Below are positions 10,412 through 21,939 of a stretch of 50,664 nt of DNA, piece after piece. Source of the DNA: Gnetum montanum (Eukaryota > Streptophyta > Gnetopsida > Gnetales > Gnetaceae); the NCBI GenBank assembly GCA_015680685.1, contig MNCI01026285.1:2924-53587 (forward strand), written 5' to 3'. Under the pieces are notes generated by a model. That model saw only the letters and a program-made list of their open reading frames with translations. It searched no databases and was not told where the DNA came from. A program made the position numbers and the translations under genes. Positions within the stretch are counted from its first letter, which is position 1; every line of letters begins with the position of its first letter.

Positions 10412-11290
10412 TGAAGATCAAGAATTTAGAGGGGGTGAATAAGTTCATGCTCATAAAATAATGATTAGCACACCATAAGAATCATGTGAATTTTCAACTT
10501 GGATACTTCAAAACTTAGAGGGTAGAATCCTTGTATACCTCTAGAATTTCTTACTTAAAATATGATTTCAAGAATACCACAACCTACATATGACTTTAGC
10601 TACAATAGACCCTCAAGTCTAAAAACCTCTTAATCAATTCCATGAATAATTTCTCTCAAGAAACTCATCCAAATTCTTATGGTTTGATCCTCAAGTCTTA
10701 CAAAGTATGTGTATTTGTTGTATACACAACCTTACTAGGAAAGATGGGAAGAGATAGAATAAGACACAATGAAAGACTTTGAAAGTACTTTTTCTAATTT
10801 CTTGCTTGATGCACAGGATATATACAATGATAGAAAGAATGGGAACCAATGATTTTCTTTTCTAAAAACTAATGGTGACATTGCTTGCTTACTTACATAC
10901 CTTGGTTCTTGAGCCTAATGTACTTTTATAGGATTGTTCCTATAGATGACTATTGAAACTCTAGTTATGATTAGATTACAGTTATTAGAGATATCTCATT
11001 TAAATATTGGAACATCTTACTTAGTTTTAGTCCAAGGTGGACAAGATGTATTGTTGGAAATATAGACATCTCTTATGAGATAGGGCTAAAAAAGCTTAAT
11101 ACATCATTGATAGAAGGTAAATATCACTTGGTGATAGTAGACATCTCTTGGAAGATAAATACATCTTCTGTAGCTTGTAAGTTCTCAACCAAGATGTCTC
11201 TACAAGGGTCAAGATGTCTCCTGTATGGAGTAGATGACTCACAAGATCCTAAAGACATCTCTTGCATTTATTAAATTCTTCATCTTCTTT
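10412..11290 (-). repeat. copia-1 5' LTR (outer edge uncertain)
   Basis: The inner edge is set by the PBS: the minus strand ends TTGATCTTCA at 10412. A TATA-like TTGTATATATCC lies on the minus strand at 10816-10829. The right part (11040-11270) has repeated AGATGTCT-like motifs, as in a U3 enhancer. The outer terminus is not certain because no second copy exists in the window; about 11290 is an estimate. Confidence 0.6.
11040..11270. repeat. Cluster of AGATGTCT / AGACATCT motifs in copia-1 U3
   Basis: About seven copies in both orientations (e.g. GACATCTCTTATGAG, GACATCTCTTGGAAG, AAGATGTCTCTAC, AAGATGTCTCCTG) within 230 bases. The position upstream of the TATA-like box suggests repeated regulatory elements. 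Confidence 0.55.
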
Positions 11291-11540
11291 AAATGCTACT
11301 TTATAGTGTCCAAATAAAAATTTAAGCTTTTCTCTTTTTCTTAATCTTTCTAATGATGACTTACTCAATCCTTTTTACCTTGAAAAAGCCAAGAATCAAG
11401 AAAATATATTTTTCATTTTTCAATATTTTATCATACCAAAAATTTCAATACTTTTATCATCAATATTTCTACAAAAGATTCCTATGCTTCAACTACCCAA
11501 AAGGTATTAAGAGCTTCATTTGTCATAGATCTTAAATGAT
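11291..11540. other. AT-rich spacer
   Basis: A short open + frame (11353-11535) has no recognisable domain. This may be the outer end of the copia LTR or the junction with the neighbouring gypsy fragment. Confidence 0.3.
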
Positions 11541-12690
11541 CCTATGATACTCCTTTATCTACCCCATCTTCTTCATCATATCTCTTATTCCCATCCATCT
11601 CATCGAAACCATCATTACTTCCTACTTTTACCCATACCCTTGCCTAGATGCAAAGCAAGGTAATGTCTAACAAGGAAAAATGGAAGATTAAGCCAACAAA
11701 TAGTCTTCCCCATAATGGAAGAATAATACAGTATTGTAAGAGTCTTTAAATACATCTACCCCTCCTCCAATAGCTACTTCAACTATTCCTTCAACACCTA
11801 CCGACATAGATGTAACTCCTAGGGGCAAATCTTTATCTCAAATTATAGTAGAAATGAAATTAAAGGGAATGACTCTCTCTTTCTCTTTGATCTTATCTCA
11901 ACTTTTAAGGAGCATTATTTGGCATTAAATAAACTCTTAAAATTCATCACTATTCTTGTAGTTATGTATCCCCATGTCCTAGAAATCTCATTAGAAATTA
12001 ATGCTTCATGATATGAGGTAGACTTCTTGTTGTTCAAAGGCAAGGACATCAAAATCCATTCAATCATAGGTGTTGTATACTAGCTTTTCATCTATATCAC
12101 AATGAAAATTGTGGATAACATGATGATACTCCTAGTGCACATGGATAATGAATTTAGATCCAATGTCATTTCATGGATAGTCATCAAGTATCTTAGCCTT
12201 GAAATATAGCTCATGTGATGTAATTCTAATTCTACTTTAATTTTATTTAGCGAAACTAGAGTAGAAATTACAGGCATAATTAAGCTACCTTTCTCTATAT
12301 AAAAGTATATTTCTTTGGGATCTACTTTTCTAGTAATTTGGGAAACCAAAAGAATAAATTCTATCTTAGAAACTCCTTGGCTAGGCTATCATTATGCAAT
12401 TTCATCACCTATTCACCAAGAGATATACTTTCCATTCAAAGAAAGGAAAGTCATTATTCATGCTAATCATAAAGACCCCATAATTTACCACTTATACATA
12501 CTAAAAGAAACAATGATGATCTCTTAACCCATTACCATGGACCAAACATCACCATCATCACAAGAAAATAATAAGCCTAATTTTAGCATTCCATTATCAT
12601 CTAAATCTTACAAGTTCATAGATCTAAGCTTTAGTAAACTAGATGTTCTAGAATCCATTAGAATAATTAAGGATCCTACTTGTTTACTAG
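11540..12690 (+). pseudogene. Ty3/gypsy gag-end and protease fragment (element F)
   Basis: A + strand remnant of a Tat-type protease region. Near 12110-12200 it reads LLVHMDNEFRSNVIS, placed where plant gypsy proteases have the DGGSSxNV active site. Downstream come VEITGIIKLPFSI, then ILETPWLGYH (usual ILGRPWL) and the segment ending at 12525. The protease matures gag-pol. The fragment is cut at 12690 by LTR C1 and its RT is not seen in the window. Orientation is opposite to most neighbours. Confidence 0.55.
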
Positions 12691-13921
12691 TGATAGGAGT
12701 CCCACCAGTTTTTAACCAATTGAAGTTATCATACAAATCATAGTGTAATCTGATCATAAGCTTCAAGGAAGATGTTAAGTGAATTCCTAAGAATACTCAT
12801 ATATATCATTACATTCAAGAAATATAAAAGAGATTATAAAACATATAATATAGTTAGAAACTCGTATTTCCATAATGAGAGATAAAGAGAATATTTAAAA
12901 TTTTATGTTTTATAATTTTTATGAATTTTATAATTATAAAAAATAAAACAATAATAAATACACATGCAATGTAATCCCTCTTGGAAACAAGCATAACACC
13001 ACATATGAAACATAAATAAAATTGGCTCGTAGTCATAACCTCAATGGCCCAACATCATGTTATATAGTTATAACCTCCTTAAGCAAGGATGAATTATCGC
13101 AACTTCTGAAAATAAGAATTAAATAAATATTTTTATGATTTTAATATTTTATGAATGTTTTCTATGTTTAAGTATTCAAGGAATCAATGTTAGAATAAAG
13201 GAATATCATAAGCTTTATTCACCATGCAAATACTTGACTCCACATTGACCAAATGATTATGGGCTATGTAAGCATTGTAGCACTTTGACAAAGTCTAGCC
13301 ACACTTATGAAAGCGAAGACTCAAAACACATATAATAGAGAAGAAAATCAACTTAGCCAAGGGAGGAATAGTTCTTCTTATAAAACTAAAAATCAAAAGC
13401 TTAATAAAAATTTTTAAGATTGAGTGATTAAGTGTAAGAGTTTATTCCAAGTTTTTATAGGTTTCACATAAAAATGAAAGAAGTTGATTAGTGCCTAGGC
13501 ATTAACAGAGGCTCATTGACACAAACCAAACTGACCCTTAGCACACAAGAGGTAAAGTTAGATAAACCAAGCCTACCAAGTGATGCATTAATGTCACTAT
13601 GCTGATGTAGGAGGTGCACTAATAGAGGGTAGTCACTGAATCATCCTCCAAAGTTACATTTTGTACTTTAATTTCATGTATAAGCTAGAACTCAAGAAAA
13701 CATATTGAAAGAGTCCTAGGACATTTGAATGAAGCCAAAATTATCCTAGATAGCTTAGAATTATGCATACAACCTTAAAGAGTGACCCAGATGATCAGGG
13801 TATATCTTGGAAGACCAAGGGCCTCTACCAAATATGCTAGAATATAAACAAAGGGCATATGAAATCTTCCCAAATCTTGGACTTACAATCGACATGTAGA
13901 ATGCTAGTGGATGACTCAACA
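12691..13921 (-). repeat. LTR copy C1 (1231 bp)
   Basis: Aligned by eye along its whole length with 47808-49144 in the same orientation. The minus strand begins TGTTGAGTCATCC and ends CTATCA. PPT-like TCATGGAAAA flanks its minus-strand 5' side (13922-13931), so it behaves as a 3' LTR of a minus-strand element extending rightward. Flanking bases at the left edge are actag. Many A/T changes and indels separate it from C2. Confidence 0.8.
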
Positions 13922-13931
13922 TTTTCCATGA
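13922..13931 (-). other. 3' PPT next to LTR C1 (decayed)
   Basis: The minus strand reads TCATGGAAAA directly before the LTR start TGTTGAG. It resembles TCATGGGGGAAT at 20941-20955, from which it differs by G>A changes. Confidence 0.55.
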
Positions 13932-15690
13932 CTATGCAAAGCTATCCCTATAGCTTTAACACCTAAGATATAAAATCAAGACTAGATACATGACATGATT
14001 AATGAGGAGTAAAACTATATAAATATATAGATCATGAATCTAATACAACACAAGCCACCTTATTAGGAAGTGCCAAGGGGTGATGACTAATAGAAGAAGA
14101 TCCCTAACATAGCTACTTGACCTAGGAAGAGTGTTAAAGAGCTAAGTGTGAACATGTGGAATCTTTGGAGTTGTATCTCAAGATCTATTACCCTTACTTA
14201 GAGCTTCTAATTCTACTCATGCATTAATCCATACTCCCATAGAAGTACTTAAGATCATTTCTTAGCATCAACCTACAACTACTCATGACTCCTCTTTCCT
14301 TGTGAGAGCTCATACTAGACTATGTCTAACTCAACCACTACTCAATGTAGTTTCTCCTCAAGCTCTATGCAAGGTCTACCTATAGAAGTTTGGATCACAT
14401 AAACCTCCTCTGTTCTACTTGCATGGCCTCTTCAACCTCATTCAGTCTCCTCTTAAGAACTAAGATAGTAGCTTCATGGTGAATAATGTTCATGTTCTTT
14501 AATATGTTCACCTTTTTCTACAATTTTGGTTCACTTGTGATCATTTTTTGGAGTTTGACATGTAAGGTATTTAGCTTCTCAGTCATCTTATATCTCCCTC
14601 TAGTTACATGTTTATTGAGTATAGCTACAAGTTTATGTAATCTAAATACCTCAACATCTAGGCTTCCTTCTCAATTAGATGAATCTTCCTAAGCTTATAA
14701 TTTTCCCTCATAGTCTTATTTACTAGCTCCTATCATAGGTTCCAATGTTCTTTCTCTATACAAAAGTACTTGTTTCAAAATTATGGCATGATCTAACTAT
14801 CATCTTCTAACCTGTATGCCTACTAAGAAAGGAAGAGTACCTATTTCTTCTTTTCTTCACTTATTCTTTCCCAAACCTGGGACTAATGCTTTAACATTCT
14901 AATTTTTTATTTCAAGTTTTCTTTCAAGAACATGACTTCTTCATCAATCTTGCATGCCTAAAATAGTTTAAACTATGGATGATTGATCCACACCTTCAGA
15001 GTGATTATGGAAGTTCTTGGTATCAATCGTATGATAGGTTCAAACTATTCATGCAACATTCATACTTGATTTGACTTCTTTATAGGTCTCTTAAATAAAA
15101 TTTTTAATCAGCATTAGTGATTTTAAGCTTAGCTTGTACCTTGATCAATTTAGTCTTCATCATACTATTGATATTCCTCAATAATAGCTTGATGCTTGGG
15201 TTGATTCTCTGCTCATCTTTCATCTAACTAGTTCCAAGTTGATTGATGAGTACTTGAAGAACTTCAATTACATGTTGAACATTGTGCATGCTACACATTG
15301 ATCAATGTCAAGAGAAGATACTCCATGAAGTATCATGGATCTAAGACTAAACAAAAGCATCATGATGAACCATGACTAAATCATCTAGCAAGAAACGAGA
15401 AAACTAGAAGAGATATTCTTTTTAGTGTTAGCATCCATGATGGCTTCCATCATTTTCAAAAAATTACTACCAAGAATAAAGAAATCCTTAACATGAATTG
15501 TGATAGCGTACTCCTCATCTTCAACATGCATAATAAGGTAAAAATTGCCACTAGAAATAGGTTCCTAACTTTGCTTGATACTGAAACCAGGAGGTTGGGA
15601 AATAAATCCACTAGGCCATTGCACCTACATTCATTGAGATGCTTGAGATGTAGATGGTGCTCTTGTTTAGCACTAGAAAAGTGTTGGTGA
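13932..15690 (-). pseudogene. ORF3-like C-terminal part (coiled coil), decayed
   Basis: Minus-strand translation shows several frames with K/E/L-rich, heptad-like segments such as YKMTEKLNTLHVKLQKMI near 14550 and LKRRLNEVEEAMQVEQRRF near 14420. An upstream frame reads GNFYLIMHVEDEEYAITIHV near 15500. It is located between the C1 PPT and the plant-transposon-like domain at 18560-19560, like the coiled-coil half of element A ORF3. Unlike that copy, this one has frameshifts. Function is unknown. Confidence 0.45.
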
Positions 15691-15885
15691 CCATTTGGGA
15701 CATGATTTCCAACGAGTGTCCTCGAACAGGATTTAGGTGCCTACTGGTCTCTAGCAACACCAAGGCCCAGATACCTCCAAATAGACTCAATAGTTAATGT
15801 GAGTATGTGTGTGTGCTGTTGCGGTGTGTGGTTGTGTAAAATGAAATGATTGTGTTGTGTGTAAACTACAAATGACCTATCTTAA

Positions 15886-16194
15886 AGAGATTCAGCCAAC
15901 TTTGCCAAGTACTATGAGTTGTTGAGAGTNTCCTTGTTTAAACATTTGCGGTCCACACAAATCTGCTTTCTTTTCTGTCTATTTTCATTGAATCTTGCTC
16001 TATTTCTAGTTTCTTGTGGAACTATCTCTTTCTCTGGGGAAAATTAGAAGTAGTTTTGTGGAGTTGTGCTCAATTTTTTTTGCAAAATTTTATTTGTTAC
16101 AAGTAGGTATTATAAGGAACGTGTAGACTAGGCAATTGAACAAAATAGGAACTCTCAACAACTCATAGTACTTGGCAAAGTTGGCTGAATCTCT
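15886..16194. repeat. 44-bp perfect inverted repeat flanking 220 bases
   Basis: 15886-15929 (starts AGAGATTCAGCC, ends TTGAGAGT) recurs as an exact reverse complement at 16151-16194. An n at 15930 and the N gap at 16195 abut the two arms. This looks like an assembly artefact rather than a biological hairpin. Confidence 0.85.
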
Positions 16195-16499
16195 NNNNNN
16201 NNNNNNNNNNNNNNNNNNNNNNNNNNNNNNNNNNNNNNNNNNNNNNNNNNNNNNNNNNNNNNNNNNNNNNNNNNNNNNNNNNNNNNNNNNNNNNNNNNNN
16301 NNNNNNNNNNNNNNNNNNNNNNNNNNNNNNNNNNNNNNNNNNNNNNNNNNNNNNNNNNNNNNNNNNNNNNNNNNNNNNNNNNNNNNNNNNNNNNNNNNNN
16401 NNNNNNNNNNNNNNNNNNNNNNNNNNNNNNNNNNNNNNNNNNNNNNNNNNNNNNNNNNNNNNNNNNNNNNNNNNNNNNNNNNNNNNNNNNNNNNNNNNN
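16195..16499. other. Assembly gap (305 N)
   Basis: A run of N. Open frames spanning it are meaningless. Confidence 1.
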
Positions 16500-17009
16500 A
16501 ATTTAAACAAAATAAAAAATAAAAAACATAACTCACAGGACTATGACAAAGAGGCTAAAATCTTTTCTTTAGCAAGTCATCTTACAAGCAATCTTTCACA
16601 CTTTCTTCTTTACAAATGCTCTCCCAAGACCCAAAGTGTGTCTCAGAGTGAGAACCCAAGTGCTAGCTAGTAGCCTTCCAAAGTGTGATATCAATGTCCT
16701 CTCCGTAAAAGTCCCTCTTTTTCTTATCCCTGAAGCCTTTTTATAAGGTTCAAAAGGTAGTTACATACTCAAAAATATCTTAGCTAACTTCTCTCCCAAG
16801 TAACTTGCCCAACAAGTTAGGAAGTATTAACTTAGGAAGTTAGGAAGTTAGGAGAAATATTACAAATATTGCTTTTGTGAATAATGAAAATAAATCCAAT
16901 AGCTCCATATAATTGTTATTTTCATTTTTATTTTTTTATAATTTTTAAGTTTTGAATACTATTGAAGCCCTAGTAATTTTATGAACAAGGTGATGGTAAA
17001 AAAGATAAT

Positions 17010-17028
17010 ACAATATCCACCTTGATGT
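17010..17028 (-). other. copia-2 polypurine tract
   Basis: The minus strand reads ACATCAAGGTGGATATTGT, close to the copia signature CATCAAGGTGGAGATTGT that precedes the 3' LTR. It fixes the LTR edge (TG of the minus strand at 17012). Confidence 0.7.
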
Positions 17029-17479
17029 AGACGTTGGTGGTAGCGGTAGCTAATATGTGTAAATCTATATAAATAATTTATCTGCATTTTCACCTATGTA
17101 AAATTTGCTAGAAACAAAAATTTAAATCTGGCGATGGCTCAAAATATGAGGTCTGAATGTGAAGGCGCCAGGCCTGGAACTGCAAGCAAATAGTTCCAAA
17201 TTATCCCACCCTGCCAAAATCGTTATCAACTGCCACTACCGAAGAAGGGTCTACTACTGCATCTGGCATCATTGCCATGTGGTGTTCAGTTGCTGAAGAG
17301 CAGAGGAGGAAGATGTTTCTTGAAAAAATGATGTGTTGAACATACGGTTCTAGAAAAACAGGCCAAAATTCCTTTGGTTCAACAGAAAATAACAAATGTG
17401 ATTTAGGGTTTTAGTTGCCTAGAAATTTTTTTATTTTGCCCCAAATTCGCCTAGCGCTTCCTACATTTTTCTTTTTGAA
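17029..17479. other. Copia-2 internal remnant, no domain recognised
   Basis: An open minus-strand frame (17201-17395) matches no copia domain that I can name. Full copia pol should lie here and does not, which implies a large internal deletion or a non-autonomous element. Confidence 0.35.
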
Positions 17480-17745
17480 TAGTCTTCCAAATCACTTCCA
17501 TTGTTATTGATTGTAGAGCCAGGGGCGAACGTACCATGGATCTTCATCCAGTGAAATCGTAGGAACCTGCATCGTGCTGTCAGAACCGCCACAACCTCCA
17601 GAACTATCGCAACCTGCAAAATTGGAAATGCCACGGCCTTCAAAACCACAATTGCCAAAAAGACCATGGCTACTAGTAAATCTATGTCCACAGCCCCAAG
17701 GGCCACCCGTTGAGCATGAGCTTTTTGCGCTTCATGAGTTTACCG
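17480..17745 (-). pseudogene. Copia-type gag nucleocapsid remnant
   Basis: The minus strand encodes a glycine/arginine-type linker, GRGISNFAGCDSSGGCGG, followed by MQVPTISLDEDPWYVRPW. The layout (RG/SG-rich linker, then a short knuckle ending in W-Y) is like the CQxCxxxGHxAxxCWYR knuckle of RE/Ale-type copia gag, but the cysteines are lost. A + strand frame also overlaps (17574-17852). Alternative: an unrelated Gly-rich host fragment. Confidence 0.35.
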
Positions 17746-18079
17746 CACGCTTGGTGCCCTTGGAGAACCAGAAACTACATGAATATGTGCAAGGTCGCTC
17801 TGGCTGCATATGGAGCAATTTGGTTGCATGTGTCGGTGAATTTAGGGCCTAATGTCTGGTGTTCTGAATATGGCAATTGCAAAATGCCCAAATTCTACAG
17901 TAGCATAAATGTTGAACCACCAAAATCCCTGGGAACCATTTCCAAAAGCTAGTTTGCACCAAGGGCACAAAGCTCTGGATTGCTGTGCATTTTCAACTTT
18001 TTTGATACATAACATTTTTTATGCTTGAATTTTGGAATGTTCATAACTTAGTCTTATTGAAGCTGGAACCAATTTCTGT
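17746..18079. other. Unassigned stretch right of the copia-2 gag remnant
   Basis: A short + frame (17710-17952) is probably spurious. No domain was recognised. CpG content is higher than in neighbouring decayed elements. Confidence 0.3.
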
Positions 18080-18505
18080 AAATTCTTCAATTTTAGGTTC
18101 AGTATCTCTAATAATACTTTTTACATCTTTGGATAACGTTAAGACAGAATTTCTAAAAATTCCATGGATTCAGATTTCTAAAAATTGAGGCAGGTGGATC
18201 GTCTTTGAAATCTTTCACTCTATTTGTTGGTTGTCCCATGGATTCAATGTATTTATCATTATTTTTTATTGAACTTCCTGCACATGTTTTGTTTTATGGT
18301 GGATAACTCCAAACAGCATTATCAAAGTATTCAGTACTGGATGAGCATGTATAGTTCCTTGGTTTAACAAACTGATAACCTAACATCTCAAAGTTGTACT
18401 TTGAACCTTCTTTGCTTCAGCAAGCCATATGCACAGTCTTCATCATCTCTAAGAATATTAGCGCAGTAAAATTTCATAGTTTCACCCTCTGTTGCTTCAA
18501 AAATT
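18080..18505 (-). pseudogene. Gene-like coding remnant of unknown family
   Basis: Minus-strand segments that look coding occur in three successive frames: MKFYCANILRDDEDCAYGLL near 18420-18480, then NFEMLGYQFVKPRNYTCSSS near 18330-18390 continuing to QPTNRVKDFKDDPPASIFRN near 18170-18235, then LSKDVKSIIRDTEPKIEEF near 18080-18135. Frame changes could be indels or introns. Codon use is less AT-decayed than in the retroelements. I do not recognise the family; it may be a captured or degenerate host gene. Confidence 0.35.
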
Positions 18506-18540
18506 CAATGTTAAAATTGTGAACATTATAGGTAGATTAT

Positions 18541-18559
18541 CTCTCTCTCTCTCTCTCTT
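18541..18559. repeat. (CT)n microsatellite
   Basis: Nine to ten CT units at the junction between the less decayed block on the left and the decayed ORF3 remnant on the right. Confidence 0.9.
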
Positions 18560-19560
18560 AAATCAACACACAACACACAATGGATGATAAATGGAATATC
18601 CTTTCAAAGCCTACTCCATGAAATGGCCAAATGTGCCAACACAAAGCTAGTCTGAAGGTCAGATATGATATACCTTCATGGAGGGCATCTCATCCTCCAA
18701 ATCAAGTACTACCCTAATGACCTCTAAATATTGTCTAGGGGTCACAACCATTACATTCTCCTAGTTTGTCATTCCTACTATAATGAAATGTCTTTCCACA
18801 TGATTAACTATCTACCAGTTCACAAAGTTTTTGAACTAATCCTAGAAAGGCATAGACATCCCTCTTATCTCTAATGACATCCTTAATCTTCTAAATTAAG
18901 GACTTGTAGAGAAAATATATGTTAATGACACTTTCCTCTTGTTATTTCCACAACTTTTTTCCCCTAATCAAGGATACCCAATGGACTTTTGATAGGTAAA
19001 ACATTATATGTAATAATTTTGTACATGGTGTTATGAACCACTAGAAGTTTGAATGTCTTTACCTCTACTCTGCTAGATAAACTTTTTATTAAATATAATA
19101 ATGAACAAGAAATAAAATGGAAGACATTATAAATAAATAATGGATAAGAGAGAGAAGGGTAAAACTGCAACATCACTGGATCCCCAACCAACCATTCAAT
19201 TAGTTCATGGAGCATGTAAGCATGTCCTACATCCTTATAAGATATCTACTATCACATCCTTCAACTACTACTTATCTATATAATAGTGATTGATCTCCAA
19301 ACATCCCTTCCAAGTGCAAGGTCATACCTACCACTTCTAGTATCATCTAGCCTTTATTATTCCACAATTTATTCATTAGTATCCAAAAGTCATTAGTGTC
19401 ATTCCTTCCAAGGAAATGTTCTACCAAATATCCGAAGGTCAAAATTCTAGTTTGCTTTTTCTTCATCTTTACAATTATGCATAGTAGGCTCCTCAAATTT
19501 TGCTTTACAAGAAACCTCTCATTGATCCCCTTAGCTACACTCACCTATCCCACATTCTAA
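18560..19560 (-). pseudogene. ORF3-like N-terminal part with plant-transposon-like domain
   Basis: Minus-strand frames at 19347-19544 and 18964-19215 are linked by frameshifts. The order is RILTFGYLVEHFLGRNDTND, then LLVVHNTMYKIITYNVLP, then INIYFLYKSLI and DVYAFLGLVQKLCELV near 18800-18890. The last parts align in spacing with the INANLPHLYLMEIL...FPCLIRKLC segment of element A ORF3 and with the putative plant transposon protein family. With 13932-15690 it would form one ORF3 split by the younger block 15691-18559. Several stops and shifts; inactive. Confidence 0.5.
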
Positions 19561-20940
19561 TAAAGATTACAAAACAATAAGCAAATAAGAAGAAAATTTC
19601 AGGTTTGAATGTGGTTAAGGCCTAGTTCAAGAATGATAATGCTTATCTAGGGAACAAAAGAATCTAGGATTTGAATGAAATCAAAAATTGACATTACCAA
19701 AGTTTACTATAAGATAGAGAGACTTCTATGGCTTCATGACCATGGATAGGAATGGACATGAAATCATCTTGTACTATAAAATTTTGGGAATTCAAGTGAT
19801 CTGGGTAATGGGTTAAACATAAAAAAAAGGCTTGCATATGCTAGGGCTCAACCACTAATTTGATTTTGACATGAGTAATTATAAGATCAATTCATATGGT
19901 AAAAATAGCAATTTGCATGTACTAATAAGCTTAAGGATGCATTACTCTTTCACCATCTTCCCTTATCATCATTGTTATTTCACAAATATTTTTCTTTCCT
20001 TTTTTCCTCTTCCTCTTGATATATATATATATATTATTTCATAGGAAAAGCATTTTTATAGAGCATGGAATCATGGGAATGATTGGTGTGCCAAATCATG
20101 ACCTAGAGTCTTTGACTTACATGAACATAAGAATTCATTCCCTTTCCCTCTACCACTCCCCCATCCCCACATTGCACCCCTTCCCCCCACCCCCTCCAAC
20201 CTTGTCACATTGCATACACAAGTTTATGAGATCATGAACATCTTTTGACTAGGGTGGCTAGGAAATGCAAGATGTGGACCTTGGTCTAATGACACTAATT
20301 AGATCCATCTAGTGATCACAAAAAGCTTGATGACATGCGCTTTCCTTTCTAATGACCAAGAATTCTTCTAGGACTTTAGAGCTCACACACTAATGTGTGG
20401 ATCCATCACCTATCCATGGTTCTAGTGGCATTAGCTTCAATAACTCACAATGTAAATCCTAGCTTCCTACTGAATCTAAGCCTAGTTCACTAGTGATGAA
20501 TAGAAGAAAAGTGGATGCATGAATTTTGTTATGAGGTCATTCCATAAGTCAAGGCTCTACTTTGGATCTATTTGGCACTCTCACATCCTTTTCCCATCTA
20601 TAACTCAACCCATTTTCCATTAGCGTATCAAGTGAGCATTCATAAAGCACATTAATTGATTGTCTTTATACACATAAAACACACTCAAAAGAATATGAAA
20701 ATAAAAATTGATTAATCATTAATATCAAAAATGGACATATACTAAAAATCATACTAAAGAAATATCAAACCAAAATTTATTGATGTATATGTTTGAAAAC
20801 ATGCATATTAAATCACACAAAATCAAAAGAATAAGAAAATTAAAAAATGATATATAATTAGCTTCAAAAAGTATGCATATGAGAATACAAACCAAATGAA
20901 TAAACCACACTATACTACCAAAGTTATTACATGGAGGAAT
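19561..20940. other. AT-rich noncoding stretch
   Basis: No domain was recognised on either strand. It contains an (AT)n run at 20019-20035 and a C-rich patch at 20155-20205. By position it is the leader between the PPT-like motif at 20941 and the ORF3 remnant. Confidence 0.4.
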
Positions 20941-20955
20941 ATTCCCCCATGATGA
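20941..20955 (-). other. Internal PPT-like motif (cPPT candidate)
   Basis: The minus strand reads TCATCATGGGGGAAT. TCATGG and the following purines match the decayed PPT at LTR C1 (TCATGGAAAA) except for G>A changes. It lies upstream of the minus-strand ORF3 remnant, as in element A. Confidence 0.4.
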
Positions 20956-21632
20956 ATGAGTTTAAGACTAGAACTTAACAATCTTGTTTGTAATCAACAT
21001 CACCAAATAATTGAGGAGATGACTAAGATATTTCATAGCATTCTAGGTATTGAAGTTATTCTTTAGAAGTGTACTTGTAGAGATGGAAAAAATTAGTGCT
21101 GGAAGAATCAAAAATTTAATTACAAAATAGTATAACTTCAAGAATCAAGGGCCTTAGAAGGATTTAGAGCACCTTAAATAGTCTTTCCAGTCACTTAAGA
21201 ACTTTGATAATCTATTACTAGATATGTTTAAAACAAAAATGAAAAATGGCACAAAAAAAGAAATGGAGAGCAAGGAAATATATGGTCATACAAGAAAACT
21301 ACAAACATAATATTAAATGCTATGAAATAAAGAATATTCTCTAAAATAGAGATTTAGATAGTATAGATTATTGGCTTTAAAGCCTACAAATATGAGGAAT
21401 ATCTTACAAGAACAAGTGCAAGGTGCAAGGTGTGCTCTAGGCTTGGGTCTAGAATTGTACCACAATTAGTAGTACTGTAGTATTTTCTACTCTAGTGATC
21501 TACACTAAGAAAAACTATCAAAGGTTGCAAAAGTATTTGATATGTTACCAAAAAGGTATTTGTTACTACCAAGTGATCTCTTTGCAAAAAGGATAATTGT
21601 GAAAACATTCAAAAAAAAAGATGCTCAATCTA
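20956..21632. other. AT-rich stretch without recognised content
   Basis: No coding domain seen on either strand. It may contain upstream sequence of the TATA-like site at 21633. Confidence 0.3.
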
Positions 21633-21643
21633 GTATAAATAGG
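21633..21643 (+). promoter_or_regulatory. TATA-like box on the + strand
   Basis: GTATAAATAGG, nearly identical to the box at 753-762. It precedes the + strand gene remnant ending at 22867 and points opposite to the neighbouring gypsy pol. Confidence 0.35.
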
Positions 21644-21939
21644 CTTTCGATCTACTATGCTAGCATCCATTATAATTATGTATGTTCATTGGAGTGTTAC
21701 AAGTTTTTTTATGCCAAAAGTGCAGCATATGGATCAAGGATCCAAGTGCCACATGCTACATGTAGGAATGAAATGTGCAACGTGTGGGGAAAAAGGGCCA
21801 ATTTTTTGTAACATATGAGGCATTTTACCCTCCACACATTGGCATAAATGGTATTCATGGTATGTGGGCTACAAATCTCATTTTACATATTAAAAATACT
21901 TAAAATTTTACCAAAACAAGGCTACAAGGTAGGATTTAT

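Larger units (their letters stand above)
5600..11290 (-). mobile_element. Ty1/copia retrotransposon (copia-1), decayed
   Basis: A minus-strand copia element in canonical order, reading right to left: 5' LTR (from 10412), PBS (10398-10409), gag with CCHC knuckle, protease, integrase, reverse transcriptase and RNase H ending near 5600. No 3' LTR is visible before LTR1, so the 3' end is lost or displaced. Stops and small indels are spread throughout. The long gag with zinc knuckle and the pol order fit Sirevirus-like copia, but lineage is uncertain. Confidence 0.8.
15691..17012 (-). repeat. copia-2 3' LTR region with assembly gap
   Basis: The right edge at 17012 is set by the copia-type PPT to its right. 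On the minus strand a U3 with direct repeats of CTAACTTCCT leads to a TATA-like TTATAAAAAGG at 16733-16746, then a transcribed part reaching the gap at 16195-16499. The left limit is unclear. The block keeps more CpG than its surroundings (e.g. CCAACGAGTGTCCTCGAAC near 15710), so it looks younger. Confidence 0.5.

Noticed and set aside
16090-16536. Long open frames across the N gap on both strands
   Set aside because: They exist only because N does not encode stops.
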